Assembly: GCF_900231165.1 (NCBI RefSeq)
Contig: NZ_LT960614.1
Coordinates: 1,982,550-2,046,549 of the forward strand
Source of the DNA: Hartmannibacter diazotrophicus
GTDB lineage: Bacteria > Pseudomonadota > Alphaproteobacteria > Rhizobiales > Pleomorphomonadaceae
Reading direction: 5' to 3'
Length of the DNA stretch: 64,000 nt
The translations under genes were made by a program, and so were the position numbers. Below are positions 45,295 through 54,933 of this stretch, piece by piece (position 1 is the stretch's first letter; each line of letters starts with the position of its first letter). Under the pieces are notes generated by a model. It ran no database searches. It saw nothing but the letters and a program-made list of their open reading frames with translations, and was not told where the DNA came from.

Positions 45295-45912
45295 TCAGAG
45301 ATTGTTGTTGATGACGTCCGCGGACTGAACGGCGGCGAACTCAAGCGCCACGCCCTCGTCGAAATGACGAACCACCCGGGCGCGCATCCGGCCGAGCGTG
45401 ACAAGGGTGCCGATCTCGGGGCGCTGGTCCACAATGACGGCGGCACCCGACAGGGACACGTCGACGATGCGGCAGCGCAGTTCCTTGCCGTCGGCAAGGG
45501 TGATCTGCGAGTAGGGATCCTTGGGCATGATGCGGTCATGCCGCCGGTCTTCCGGCAGGTCGAGCTCATGCCGGTTGGCAAGCCACGTGAGCTGGCTGGC
45601 GAGCTTGTCGCGCTTGCGCTCCGTGGCGTTGACCGTCATGGCGAAGCCGCCCTCGACATAGCGCGTGATCACGCCTTCGATTCGGCCGATATGGTCGAGG
45701 TAGGCGATGACCCGCTCACCGATATTTCCGGTGACCGGGGTCATCAGGGCGACGCCGCCGGGCGACATGTTCACGACCTGGCAGGGATATTCATTGCGGT
45801 TCGTCAGCATGAATCGCCCAAGCACATTGATCTTGACGCGCTGAAAGCGTCGACGCTCGGGCCGGAGAAGCCGGCGGGCGGCCGGTCGTCTGAACTGCGG
45901 AACTGCCGACAT
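45295..45912 (-). CDS. Tandem PilZ-domain protein
   Basis: 205 residues with two PilZ domains. The first has RPERRRFQRVK and NMSPGGVAL; the second RRHDRIMPKDP and DVSLSGAAV. The RxxxR plus (D/N)xSxxG signatures bind cyclic-di-GMP, so it is likely a receptor that tunes motility, polysaccharide or adhesion. I use the ATG at 45912 (MSAVPQ); an ATG at 45936 is possible. It is transcribed toward the transglutaminase-like gene. Confidence 0.9.
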   Translation of the reverse strand: MSAVPQFRRPAARRLLRPERRRFQRVKINVLGRFMLTNRNEYPCQVVNMSPGGVALMTPVTGNIGERVIAYLDHIGRIEGVITRYVEGGFAMTVNATERKRDKLASQLTWLANRHELDLPEDRRHDRIMPKDPYSQITLADGKELRCRIVDVSLSGAAVIVDQRPEIGTLVTLGRMRARVVRHFDEGVALEFAAVQSADVINNNL

Positions 45913-46138
45913 GCGCCAATGCCATCCGTCATTCATGCTGGAACTGACCAACCGGGGTTGGCCGATATGTTCGGCAAAGCTAGCAGTTGCAGGTTAAAAA
46001 GGGGTAAGCCTGCTGATCGTGGCGGCAATCGAGATACAATTTGGAAAAATAACCCGCGTCCGGCGGGCGCCGGACAACCCTGGATGCGGTTGGCGGGCCG
46101 GCACCCTGGGGCTGCCGGCCGTTTCGCGGAGGCAGTCG

Positions 46139-46795
46139 TCAGTTGGTGCGGCCGCCATTGTAAACGGTCAGATGCGCCACCCGCTTGGCGGCCCCGCCGT
46201 GATGGGCGTGGATGCCGGCATAGCGCGAACGCTCCAGCGCGACCGTTGCGAACTGCGGCTCGGCCGGGGCTTCGGCGCCGGTGTAGAGGAAACGCGGGGC
46301 TTCGTCCGGCCAGATTAGCCGGAGGCTGACGATCGGCTGGCGCACTGCCGGATGAATTCCGAGCCAGTAGGGCTGATCATGCGGGGCGAAGCAGCCGATG
46401 ATGCGGGTATGGCGGTCGCCGTTCTGGCGCAGGGGCAGGAACAGAAGCTCCGCCGGGATGCTCTGGTCGCGCTCGTTGTGAAGCGTCACGCCGATGACCG
46501 CCGCGGCGCCGTCCTCGACGATGGCCGAGAGAAGAGACGCGATCGCTTCGCGGTCCTTGCCACTCCACAGATCCAGAATGTTGCGGCCCTTCAGTTCGCG
46601 GCAATAGGCGGCGCAAAGACGCGTGCCCGCCAGCCTGAAATTATAGGTCTTCCGGTCAACGGCATCGAGAATGAAGGTATCGCCCAGGATCGAACGGATG
46701 CTGCCCGGATCGACTTCGTGCCGGAACGGCGCGACGCGCTCGCCGCGAAGTTGCGTCCAGTAGTCATAGAGCGTTTTGGTCGTCTGGTGTTTCAT
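46139..46795 (-). CDS. PAS-domain protein (PF07310-like)
   Basis: 218 residues. YDYWTQLRGERVAPFRHEVDPG leads into one PAS_5 domain (LGDTFILDAVDRKTYNFRLAGTRLC, CRELKGRNILDLW). No output domain is attached. The C-terminal ~70 residues are specific to this family. Function unknown, perhaps a sensor or scaffold in rhizobial signalling. Confidence 0.9.
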   Translation of the reverse strand: MKHQTTKTLYDYWTQLRGERVAPFRHEVDPGSIRSILGDTFILDAVDRKTYNFRLAGTRLCAAYCRELKGRNILDLWSGKDREAIASLLSAIVEDGAAAVIGVTLHNERDQSIPAELLFLPLRQNGDRHTRIIGCFAPHDQPYWLGIHPAVRQPIVSLRLIWPDEAPRFLYTGAEAPAEPQFATVALERSRYAGIHAHHGGAAKRVAHLTVYNGGRTN

Positions 46796-47140
46796 CCCGA
46801 GATCCTAGCCTTTAAAAAACGGCACACGTCCGAACGCGGAAATTCCGCGGAACGCCGATCCCGAAGCGCAATGTTGTCCCGGATCGGCACATTGTCGGAC
46901 GTCGCAATGAAGTCCTGAACACTGTTGAGCAGGAGGCGTGCCAGCTGCGCCGATCGGGGACGGATCGTTAAGTTTTGCGGAGGGTGAACAGGTCGGAAAT
47001 CGTTAGCGGGTAAGGTTAAGAAGAGCTCTTCCTTGCGGTTTCGCGCGCAAATCCGCATAACTGCCATCGACGATCTAGCTTCTGACGTTACAGCATTTAC
47101 GAACTGGGATCGGCGAAGGTTAATGCCGGTCACGATACAG
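46796..47140. other. Interval leading to an orphan terminator
   Basis: No gene on the + strand can be supported, yet a strong + strand terminator lies at 47141. A short RNA starting somewhere in 46950-47050 is possible. Half-sites like gttaag occur near 46966 and 47017 but not with CtrA spacing. Confidence 0.4.
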
Positions 47141-47172
47141 CCGGGAAGACACTGTCTTCCCGGTCTTTTTTT
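47141..47172 (+). terminator. Orphan rho-independent terminator
   Basis: CCGGGAAGAC/GTCTTCCCGG, 10-bp perfect stem, ACT loop, then TC and seven Ts. No gene ends here on this strand; the upstream gene is on the other strand. Confidence 0.9.
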
Positions 47173-47315
47173 GTCCTCAAGTCACTGGAAAACCGAGGGT
47201 TGCAGCGGCTTTCTCCTTGCGCCGGCTTGCCGCAAAATGCGCGATCTCCTATGTCACTTGAATGCCGTGCCGCGAGGGGTGGCAGGATATGCGGCTTGGA
47301 AGAGGCGGACACGGC

Positions 47316-48077
47316 ATGGACGATCGCGAGGACTGGACGGGCAAAAGGGAACCGATGCTCAACGTGCCCTTTGTCCTTCTCGCGCTGATCGGCGCCATGG
47401 CGGGCATTCATTTCGGACGGACCTATCTGTTCAATCCTGAGACAGACAGCAATTTCCTGATCCTCTTCAGCTTCATTCCGGCACGCTTCCAGGCGCTCGC
47501 CGAAGGCGTCAATCTCCCGGGCGGAGAGGCCGCCGCGGTCTGGAGTTTCGTCACCTACGCCTTTCTTCATGCGGATTTCATCCACCTCGGCGTCAATTGC
47601 CTGTGGATGTTGGCATTCGGCACGACGCTGGCGCGCCGGTTCGGCACCGCAAGGTTTCTGGCCTTCTCCGGCATTTGCGCGGTGGCCGGCGCGGTTGCGC
47701 ATCTCATTGCCTTCTACGGCCAGATCGTCCCGGTGATCGGTGCTTCGGCCGCCGTGTCCGGCCATATGGCCGGCACCTGCCGCTTTGCCTTCTCGCCGCA
47801 CGGCCACGGCATGGGGATGCGCTTCGGGCGCAAGGACGTGACACATGACCTGCCGGCCCTCAGCCTCGTCGAGACGCTGACCGACCGGCGCATTCTCTTC
47901 TTCATCGCCCTCTGGTTCGCGATCAATACGCTGGCCGGTGTCGGTGCGCTGTCGATGCCGGGCGAGGAGGGGCTTGCCATTGCGTGGCAGGCCCATGTCG
48001 GAGGCTTCCTTGCCGGTCTCCTGCTTTTTTCACTCTTCGATCCGGTCAAGAGCCCGCGGGACGAGCCCGTCGAATAG
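47316..48077 (+). CDS. Rhomboid-family intramembrane serine protease
   Basis: 253 residues, six helices. The catalytic Ser144 is in IGASAAVSG on helix 4 and His227 in AWQAHVGGFLAG on helix 6; HADFIHLGVNCLWM carries the L1/helix 2 histidines. Cleaves membrane proteins within the bilayer. Substrate unknown. I chose the ATG that places a short cytosolic head before helix 1; an ATG nine codons earlier is possible. Confidence 0.93.
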   Translation: MDDREDWTGKREPMLNVPFVLLALIGAMAGIHFGRTYLFNPETDSNFLILFSFIPARFQALAEGVNLPGGEAAAVWSFVTYAFLHADFIHLGVNCLWMLAFGTTLARRFGTARFLAFSGICAVAGAVAHLIAFYGQIVPVIGASAAVSGHMAGTCRFAFSPHGHGMGMRFGRKDVTHDLPALSLVETLTDRRILFFIALWFAINTLAGVGALSMPGEEGLAIAWQAHVGGFLAGLLLFSLFDPVKSPRDEPVE

Positions 48078-48374
48078 AGGCGTCTTCGGTCCGCCGGACA
48101 GGGTCTGCGCGCCGGTCGGTACCGCGGTCAAATTTTGTCGATTTGGTGGCAGGGTAGACTGTCTTTTACCAAGCAGCTTCAAGTTCTTGAATATCCTTGA
48201 CTGCCCGATCAAGGAAAACGCTACAGAAATGCCGATGCGACACTCTGAGCATGTTGCGCAACCGCTGCTTTGACCCCATCATCCAAGTTGAAGCTTTGCC
48301 GAATGGTCTTGTGAAGGCAGGGACCATTTCAGGAATAAAAAGAACAGAGCGTCAAACAAGGATGGAGGGTACCT

Positions 48375-48806
48375 ATGACGGTTCAAATGATCATTTCCCA
48401 AAAGGGCGGCGACGTGACGACGGGCACGGTTGACATGACCATTGCCCAGGTGGCGGAGGTTCTGTCCAGCCGCAAGATCGGCGCGATGGTGATTGTCGAT
48501 ATCGCCGAGCGCGTCATCGGAATTCTGTCCGAGCGCGATATTGTCCGGGTCATCGCGCAGCGGGGCGCCAGCGTGCTGTCGGCGCCGGCCTCCGAAGTCA
48601 TGACCCGCAACGTCATCACATGCGCGCCTCGCGACACGATCGAGGATGTCATGCTGAAGATGACGAACGGCCGCTTCCGCCACGTTCCGGTGATCGACAA
48701 CAATCACCTTGCCGGCATCATTTCGATCGGCGACGTCGTCAAGCACCGGATGGCCGAGATCGAGCGCGAAGCCGAGCAGATGCGCAGCTATATCGCGACG
48801 GCCTGA
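48375..48806 (+). CDS. CBS-domain pair protein
   Basis: 143 residues, two tandem CBS motifs (IAQVAEVLSSRKIGAMVIVD...GILSERDIVR; EDVMLKMTNGRFRHVPVID...GIISIGDVVK). Such pairs bind adenine nucleotides and regulate unknown partners. An AGGGTACC region precedes the ATG. Its last 19 bp overlap the end of the convergent patatin gene. Confidence 0.95.
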   Translation: MTVQMIISQKGGDVTTGTVDMTIAQVAEVLSSRKIGAMVIVDIAERVIGILSERDIVRVIAQRGASVLSAPASEVMTRNVITCAPRDTIEDVMLKMTNGRFRHVPVIDNNHLAGIISIGDVVKHRMAEIEREAEQMRSYIATA

Positions 48807-49801
48807 GAGGCCAGTGCGTCGTCCGGAAGCTCTTGCGAGAGGGCAGGGCCTTCGGCGTCGCGGACCATCGCTTCCTTTTCAGTGATGGCCGCCCGGATTC
48901 GGGCGGCCATTTTCATTGCCGTCTCTTCGCCCGCGGTGATGGCTTCCCTGGCCCTGTGGAAGTCGTAGGGACCGACAGCCGACAGATCCGGTGCAATGAG
49001 GAAATCGGGCAACTCGCGCGCATGCTCGGCGGTCTTGGCCGACTGCACGATGGCGAAGGCGGCAAGCAGCGCGCCCTTGGCGCCCGGCCGCGGCATGCTG
49101 CGGTTGGGTGACAGGGCAAAGCGCTTCAGCCGGTCGTAGGCGCGCGCGGCGGACTGTTCCGTGAAGCGGACCGACGCGCCGTTGCAGTCGACGGCGATGA
49201 CGAAATCCGCGCCAAGGGCCCGGCAGGCATTGACGGGCAGCGGGTTCGACAAGGCGCCGTCGAACAGCAGCCGGCTTCCGACCTGCATCGGTTCCATCAG
49301 TCCGGGCAAGGCGTAGGAGGCGCGAACGGCATCGCCGAGACGGCCCTGCGTCAGATGGACTTCCGCTCCGCTTCCGACTTCGGTCGTCACCGCGGCGAAG
49401 GGGCGTGCGAGATCGGAGAAGCGGATGTCGCCGAGGCGGCTTACAACGAGCCTTGCGACCTCGTCGTTTCCATGGGTGCTGCCGATCGCGCCGTCATAGT
49501 CCAGCATGGCGTCGAGCCGTCGGGCGTTGATGCTGTGTGCGAAGACGTCGAGATCGTTAAGCCGGCGGGCGAGCCAGAAGCCGCCGGCAAGGGCGCCGAT
49601 GGAAGTACCGGCGACAACGTCGACATCAATCCCGGCCTGGCGCAAGGCTGTCAGAACGCCGATATGCGCCCATCCCCGTGCCGCACCGCCGCCGAGCGCG
49701 AGACCGACGCAGACCCGATTGTTAGCGCGGCGGTCGGCAAACGGGATCGGCCGTTGTTTTCGGCGGCGCTCGTTTCCCCAGGGGCGTTCGGTAATCTTCA
49801 T
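48788..49801 (-). CDS. Patatin-like phospholipase
   Basis: 337 residues. Oxyanion motif GGGAARGWAH, nucleophile Ser67 in GTSIGALAGG, catalytic Asp in FDGALSNPLPV. Patatin-like lipases of the RssA/NTE-like type hydrolyse lysophospholipids or phospholipids at membranes. The N-terminal ~25 residues are basic. Starts at 49801 or 49807 are equivalent; the frame is open further. It stands next to hisI and folE on the same strand in many rhizobia. Confidence 0.93.
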   Translation of the reverse strand: MKITERPWGNERRRKQRPIPFADRRANNRVCVGLALGGGAARGWAHIGVLTALRQAGIDVDVVAGTSIGALAGGFWLARRLNDLDVFAHSINARRLDAMLDYDGAIGSTHGNDEVARLVVSRLGDIRFSDLARPFAAVTTEVGSGAEVHLTQGRLGDAVRASYALPGLMEPMQVGSRLLFDGALSNPLPVNACRALGADFVIAVDCNGASVRFTEQSAARAYDRLKRFALSPNRSMPRPGAKGALLAAFAIVQSAKTAEHARELPDFLIAPDLSAVGPYDFHRAREAITAGEETAMKMAARIRAAITEKEAMVRDAEGPALSQELPDDALASQAVAI

Positions 49802-50147
49802 GTCCATGCGGCAATGACTCAACTGATCAAGAACAATGGAGCCGGACTGAAAACCGCGGAGCGGTTCTGGCAAAAAACCAGTGTCCGGACATCGAAAAAT
49901 CGCGCCCCACCGCTGCCGCAAAACGGAAAGGCGCATCGAAATATTGCAGGAAGCCTGCCGAGGCTCGCCTGTTCAACAATTGGTGTTGACGCACTGCTTC
50001 AACTCACCTTGTCAGTTTCGACACGAGGGAAGCACAGTCAACTGAAAAAACGGTTGAAAATCGCGGTCACGCTGAAAAAAGAGCGTCGCGGCAATTTGAG
50101 CGCACCGCGATCGGCGCGTGACATCCGGTCAGCGGCGAACCGCGAGG
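49802..50147. other. Gap between patatin and hisI
   Basis: Mixed A+T-rich and GC-rich DNA of about 346 bp. Only the patatin promoter is expected; no gene or clear terminator seen. Confidence 0.5.
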
Positions 50148-50624
50148 CTAGTCCTTGGACCCGTAGACATCCGCGGGATCGAATTTCGCCGCGCCGCCCA
50201 CGTGCTCGAGGCGGAGATTTGTGTCCGGCGAAGCCGTCTGGCCGAGGGGGATCCGGCGATAGAAACAGGACACCTGGCCGGTGTGACAGCTCGCGCCGTG
50301 GCCTTCGACGCGGACGGTCATGACGATCGCGTCCTGATCGCAGTCGATCAGGATATCCTCGACCTTCTGAACGTTGCCGCTCGTCGCCCCTTTGTGCCAG
50401 AGCTCGGACCGCGACCGGCTCCAGTACCAGCCCTCGCCGGATTCGATCGTCCGCGCGAGGCTTTCGGCATTCATGTGCGCAACCATCAGCACCGCGCGGC
50501 TGTCCGCATCGAGCGTGACGCAGGTGATCGTGCCATCCGGGCCGAACCGGGGCGTCAGCGTATCCCCGGTCTCAAGCGCTTGCTTGGTGCCGGGGAGTGG
50601 AAACAGGGGAGGTGCGGCGATCAA
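50148..50624 (-). CDS. hisI: Phosphoribosyl-AMP cyclohydrolase
   Basis: Third step of histidine synthesis, 158 residues. DADSRAVLMVAHMNAES, GWYWSRSRSELWHKGATSGN, the metal-binding DCDQDA and the GASCHTGQVSCFY cysteines are diagnostic. Monofunctional form without HisE. It starts 30 nt after the folE stop, so the two are probably cotranscribed. Confidence 0.97.
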   Translation of the reverse strand: MIAAPPLFPLPGTKQALETGDTLTPRFGPDGTITCVTLDADSRAVLMVAHMNAESLARTIESGEGWYWSRSRSELWHKGATSGNVQKVEDILIDCDQDAIVMTVRVEGHGASCHTGQVSCFYRRIPLGQTASPDTNLRLEHVGGAAKFDPADVYGSKD

Positions 50625-50654
50625 GACGCGTTCCGTTGTTTGCGTTCGGCTGCG

Positions 50655-51284
50655 TCAGCTGCGAACCATGGTCATGAAGCGGACCTGTTCGGTCGGATCA
50701 CGGTCGAAGACACCGGTGAACTGCGTCGTCAGGGTCGAGACGCCCTGCTTCTGGACGCCGCGCATGGACATGCACTGGTGCTCCGCCTCGACCAGCACGG
50801 CGACGCCGCGCGGCTTCAATGCTTCCTCGATCGCGTCGGCGATCTGGGCCGTCAGGTTTTCCTGCGTCTGCAGACGGCGTGAGAACACATCGACGACGCG
50901 GGCAAGCTTCGACAGGCCCACGACGCCGGCGTTCGGATAGTAGGCGATGTGCGCCTTGCCGATGAACGGCACCATGTGGTGCTCGCAGTGCGAAAAGAAC
51001 GGGATGTCGCGCACAAGGATCATGTCCTTGTAGCCACCGACCTCCTCGAACACCCGCGCAAGCTGCTCGTTGGCATCCTGATCGTAGCCGCCAAAGAGCT
51101 CGCCGTAGGCCTTCGCGACGCGCGCCGGCGTATCCACCAGACCCTCGCGGTCCGGATCGTCGCCGGCCCATGCGATCAGGGTGCGAACGGCCTGTTCGGC
51201 TTCTTCCCGGGTCGGCCTCTGCGGGCGCGCAACCTGCTTCTTGGCGGCGCCGTCGGCATTTCCCTGGTTGAACAAGACATACAT
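50655..51284 (-). CDS. folE: GTP cyclohydrolase I
   Basis: First step of folate/pterin synthesis, 209 residues. [38 protein letters not shown] (Zn Cys and His) and CMSMRGV are diagnostic. I use the ATG at 51284 with AAAGG upstream; one six codons earlier is possible. It is divergent from the IscU-like gene. Confidence 0.97.
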   Translation of the reverse strand: MYVLFNQGNADGAAKKQVARPQRPTREEAEQAVRTLIAWAGDDPDREGLVDTPARVAKAYGELFGGYDQDANEQLARVFEEVGGYKDMILVRDIPFFSHCEHHMVPFIGKAHIAYYPNAGVVGLSKLARVVDVFSRRLQTQENLTAQIADAIEEALKPRGVAVLVEAEHQCMSMRGVQKQGVSTLTTQFTGVFDRDPTEQVRFMTMVRS

Positions 51285-51640
51285 TGGCGGGCCTTTCGTC
51301 ATCCCCGATGGGACTTCATCAATTTCATTCGGTTCGAGAACGTCCTGAACGGCAATATGTTTCTTGCCGTCGGGCGTCTTCCTTCATGACATCATATGGT
51401 GCTCAAGTTTCAGATGTCACAGTGTCGTCGCTTGGAGACAGTCTTTTTCAGCATGGCAAACGATCGCATGCGGCCAAGGCAGGCGCCTGTCGCAACACCG
51501 GCGCGCCATGCTCTGGCGATCCTCGGCCGGCCCGCCTATATACTCGTGACCGGGCTCTCCCAAAAGAGCCTGCCGTCTTTTTTGCCTGACTTGCGGCATT
51601 TTGCGGTCGCAGGCGCCTTCGGCGAACGGATTCTGCTCAT
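51285..51640. promoter_or_regulatory. Divergent promoter region, folE / IscU-like
   Basis: 356 bp. The inverted repeat TGACATC-N19-GATGTCA (51387-51419) sits on the folE side. GGCTCT/AGAGCC (51553-51570) with a T-run five bases after is a weak + strand terminator candidate. tatatact near 51536 could be the -10 of the IscU-like gene. No gene supported inside. Confidence 0.45.
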
Positions 51641-52096
51641 ATGATCGACGACATCTACAACGCCAAAATCCTGGACTTTGCCGGCAACATCGAACGTCTC
51701 GGCCGTCTTCCCGACCCCGATGCATCGGCCAAGGCGCATTCGAAGCTTTGCGGCTCCACGGTCGTCGTCGATCTCAAGATGGAAGACGGGCGGGTCAGCG
51801 ATTTCGCCCATGACGTCAAGGCCTGCGCCCTCGGTCAGGCGTCGTCCTCCATCATGGCGCGGACGGTGATCGGCTCGACGCCGGAAGAGCTTCGGGATCT
51901 GCGCGAACGGATGCGGGCGATGCTGAAGGAGGGCGGTCCGCCGCCCGAGGGCAAGTTCGCCGATTTTGCCTATCTGGAGCCGGTGCGCGACTACAAGGCG
52001 CGCCATGCCTCGACGATGCTGACCTTCGATGCCGTCGTCGATTGCCTCGACCAGATCGAGAAGGCCGAACAGCCTGCGGCCGAGGCGACGGGCTGA
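51641..52096 (+). CDS. IscU/SufU-like iron-sulfur scaffold protein
   Basis: 151 residues. The IscU/NifU_N fold has the first two scaffold cysteines, Cys37 in KLCGST and Cys62 in KACALGQ. The third Cys of IscU is replaced by His in KARHASTMLTF; this looks like the usual form in alphaproteobacterial relatives. It probably assists Fe-S assembly or sulfur transfer. A short C-terminal tail is Ala/Glu-rich. It is 17 nt before yidD. Confidence 0.93.
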   Translation: MIDDIYNAKILDFAGNIERLGRLPDPDASAKAHSKLCGSTVVVDLKMEDGRVSDFAHDVKACALGQASSSIMARTVIGSTPEELRDLRERMRAMLKEGGPPPEGKFADFAYLEPVRDYKARHASTMLTFDAVVDCLDQIEKAEQPAAEATG

Positions 52097-52113
52097 GCGC
52101 GGGGTAGAAGGAC

Positions 52114-52452
52114 ATGTGCGCGGGGTGTTCGCCTCCGGATGATGCTGGCGGCGGAAGATCGCGGTCCTGGACGCGTCGCGGCGCGCATTTCCTGATCCGC
52201 TTCTATCAGCTCACGATCTCCGGCTTCATTGGCCGGCAATGCCGCTATCTGCCGACCTGTTCGGAATACACCGACGAGGCGATCTCCCGTCATGGGCTCT
52301 GGGCCGGTTTCTGGATCGGCCTCGCGCGCATCCTGCGCTGTCACCCGTGGAGCCCGACCGGCTACGATCCCCCGCCCGAAAACCTGCCGAAGACTTACCG
52401 CTGGTACGCTCCATGGCGGGCGGGCGTGTGGACTTATCGGGAACGCAGCTGA
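52114..52452 (+). CDS. yidD: Membrane protein insertion efficiency factor YidD
   Basis: 112 residues. The CRYLPTCSEYTDEAISRHG and GLARILRCHPWSPTGYDPPPE blocks are diagnostic. It assists YidC in inserting membrane proteins. An N-terminal extension of ~25 residues carries two more Cys. It follows the IscU-like gene closely, probably in one operon. Confidence 0.95.
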   Translation: MCAGCSPPDDAGGGRSRSWTRRGAHFLIRFYQLTISGFIGRQCRYLPTCSEYTDEAISRHGLWAGFWIGLARILRCHPWSPTGYDPPPENLPKTYRWYAPWRAGVWTYRERS

Positions 52453-52469
52453 CCGGGAACGGGCGCGGC

Positions 52470-53876
52470 CTATTCGGCCGGCTTGACCGCAGGCTCCTTC
52501 GGCCCGATGCGATGGCCGGAGACCTCGGCGCCCGCATCCTTCGGCAGCGCCAATGCGAGCATGAAGCTGAGCGCGCTGATGATCGACACCACCACGAAGG
52601 CCGTGTGAAAATCGCTGAGCGCCAGTTCCCCGCCGCCGCGCGCATCGCGTCCGGCATCGAGGACGAAGGCCGCGACCGACACGCCGAGCGCCACCGACAC
52701 CTGCTGCATGACCGAGGAAAGGCTGGTTGCCTGGCTCATCTTGTCCCTGTCCACGTCGGCAAAGCCGAGGGCGTTGAAGGCGGTGAACTGCAGCGAGCGG
52801 AAGAAGCCGCCGACGATCAGCAGCGCAAAGATCACGGCACCGGGCGTTGCGGGCGTGAACAGCGCACACACCGCAATGAAACCGGCGCTGATGAGAGCGT
52901 TTGCCGAAAGGACCGTGCGAAAGCCGAAGCGGCGCAGGATGGGTGGCGCCGAAAGCTTCATCGCCATCGCCCCTGCGGCGGACGCGAAGGTCAGCATGCC
53001 GCTCTGGAACGCCGTGAGGCCGAAGCCAAGCTGCAACATCAAGGGCAGCAGAAAAGGCAGGGCGCCGACGCCGACGCGGAACGTCAGGCCGCCGAGGATC
53101 GCCGTGCGGAAGGAGATGGTTTTGAGAAGCCTCAGGTCGATGAGGGGATTGGCGGTCGTCAGCGCATGGCGGATGTAGAGGAGAATAAAGACCGCACCGC
53201 CGCCGACAAGAACCGCCTCCTGCATGCGGTCAAGCATGCCGATGCCGCTTGCGGCTAGGCCGAAGACGAAGCCGGACAAGCCGATGCCCGAGAGCAGGAA
53301 GCCCTTGCGGTCGAGCCGGCGCACATGCTCGTCCCGAAAATCCTGGATGAAAAGCGTGACGAGGATGAAGCCGACGATCCCGATCGGCACGTTGACCCAG
53401 AAGATGTAGCGCCAGTCGAAATAGGTGGTGATGAAGCCGCCGAGCGGTGGGCCCATCACCGGTCCGAGCAGGCCCGGGATGGTGAGCCAGGAAAGCGCGC
53501 GCACATAGTCCGCCCGCGCCACCGACCGGAGCAGCACCAGCCGGCCCACGGGCACCATCATCGCGCCGCCGAGCCCCTGAACGATCCGTGCCGTGACGAA
53601 ACCTTCCAGCGTTCCAACGAGGCCGCACAGGATCGATCCGGCAATGAAGACCACGATCGCCGAGCGGAAGACGAGGCGCGTGCCGTAGCGGTCCGCGCAC
53701 CAGCCGGAGATCGGCGTGAACACGGCGATGGACAGCAGGTAGGACGTGAAGGCGAGCTTGAGGGAGATAGGGTCGACGGCGAGATCGCGCGCGATGGCCG
53801 GCAGCGAGGTCGCGACGACCGAACTGTCGAGGTTCTCCATAAAAAGCGCGCAGGCAATGATGAGCGGAACGAGCAT
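52470..53876 (-). CDS. MFS multidrug efflux transporter, DHA2 type
   Basis: 468 residues with the hydrophobicity of about 14 helices. Motif A-like GWCADRYGTR, motif C-like LLGPVMGPPLGG, and LDSSVVATSLPAIARDL in helix 1 place it in the EmrB/QacA group, proton-driven exporters of drugs or lipophilic ions. ATG at 53876 used; an upstream TTG would add four residues. It converges on yidD with 17 bp between. Confidence 0.95.
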   Translation of the reverse strand: MLVPLIIACALFMENLDSSVVATSLPAIARDLAVDPISLKLAFTSYLLSIAVFTPISGWCADRYGTRLVFRSAIVVFIAGSILCGLVGTLEGFVTARIVQGLGGAMMVPVGRLVLLRSVARADYVRALSWLTIPGLLGPVMGPPLGGFITTYFDWRYIFWVNVPIGIVGFILVTLFIQDFRDEHVRRLDRKGFLLSGIGLSGFVFGLAASGIGMLDRMQEAVLVGGGAVFILLYIRHALTTANPLIDLRLLKTISFRTAILGGLTFRVGVGALPFLLPLMLQLGFGLTAFQSGMLTFASAAGAMAMKLSAPPILRRFGFRTVLSANALISAGFIAVCALFTPATPGAVIFALLIVGGFFRSLQFTAFNALGFADVDRDKMSQATSLSSVMQQVSVALGVSVAAFVLDAGRDARGGGELALSDFHTAFVVVSIISALSFMLALALPKDAGAEVSGHRIGPKEPAVKPAE

Positions 53877-54208
53877 GGACCGTTGCAAGTCAGGTGAGGA
53901 GCACCCGGGGAAGGGGCGGGTGCTGGATCATAAGGAAGTCATATGAATTCGCTTCTCATATGATCCGCGAACCCTGTTTCGTCGAGACCTCTCCAGGGCA
54001 CCATTGTGCGAGAATTTTTGCTTGCCGCAAGAATGATGAGAACATATCATGAACAATCGATATCGCCGGCTGCTGCTGCGCTGTGCCGCCAGCAATCTGG
54101 GTATAGCGAAGGGGAAAAGGTTTGGATCGCTCGTTCGATGCCCTAGACTTGAGAACACGGTTTGAAGGAGATCAGGGAGCGGCGACCGATTCGCCTGCAT
54201 TTCCCGAT

Positions 54209-54895
54209 ATGCGGGTGAAGAACGTGGCGGTAGAAGAGTCGTCTGTGAGCATCTCGGCGTCGGAGGATTTGCTGCGCTTTGCAGGCGAGCGACGCTTTGC
54301 GACGATTCTGGCCGATCCACCGTGGCAATTCATGAACCGGACAGGCAAGGTCGCGCCGGAGCACCGTCGCCTCAGCCGCTACGGCACCATGGCGCTGGAC
54401 GAGATCAAGGCCTTACCTGTCGCCGATATCCTCGCGCCGACGGCGCATCTCTATCTCTGGGTGCCGAATGCGTTGCTGCCGGAGGGGATCGCCGTCCTCT
54501 CCGCCTGGGGCTTCACCTACAAGTCCAACATCGTCTGGCACAAGGTGCGCAAGGACGGCGGCTCGGACGGTCGCGGCGTCGGCTTCTATTTCCGCAACGT
54601 CACCGAACTGCTGCTCTTCGGAACGCGGGGCAAGAATGCCCGCACGCTCGACCCCGGCCGCACGCAGGTCAACTATCTCGCCACCCGCAAGCGCGAGCAC
54701 AGCCGCAAGCCCGATGAGCAGTATCCGCTGATCGAATCCTGCTCGCCCGGGCCGTATCTGGAAATGTTCGGGCGAGGCGTGCGCAAGGACTGGGCCGTGT
54801 GGGGCAATCAGGCCGACGAGACCTACGAGCCGACGTGGAAGACCTACGCCCACAATTCTGCGACGGATCGGGCCGTCGGAGAGCCGGCGGAATAG
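54209..54895 (+). CDS. MT-A70 family adenine-N6 DNA methyltransferase
   Basis: 228 residues from the chosen ATG. Catalytic motif ADPPW at about 35-39, then HRRLSRYGTMALDEIKALPV, LYLWVPNALLPEGIAVL, NVTELLLFGTRGKNARTL and REHSRKPDEQYPLIESCSPG. MT-A70 enzymes methylate adenine N6. It converges on a BglII-type endonuclease gene, so it is probably the protecting methylase of a type II restriction-modification system. The start is uncertain: the frame is open back to a TTG at 54122, and no start has a convincing ribosome site. Confidence 0.88.
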   Translation: MRVKNVAVEESSVSISASEDLLRFAGERRFATILADPPWQFMNRTGKVAPEHRRLSRYGTMALDEIKALPVADILAPTAHLYLWVPNALLPEGIAVLSAWGFTYKSNIVWHKVRKDGGSDGRGVGFYFRNVTELLLFGTRGKNARTLDPGRTQVNYLATRKREHSRKPDEQYPLIESCSPGPYLEMFGRGVRKDWAVWGNQADETYEPTWKTYAHNSATDRAVGEPAE

Positions 54896-54933
54896 GCCCG
54901 TCGTGCGGGCCATGGGCCGCCTGAAGTGAAGTC

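Noticed and set aside
51641-52096. Third IscU cysteine replaced by His as a defect
   Set aside because: This appears to be the normal form in the alphaproteobacterial relatives of this scaffold, so it is noted in the gene entry and not listed as a finding.
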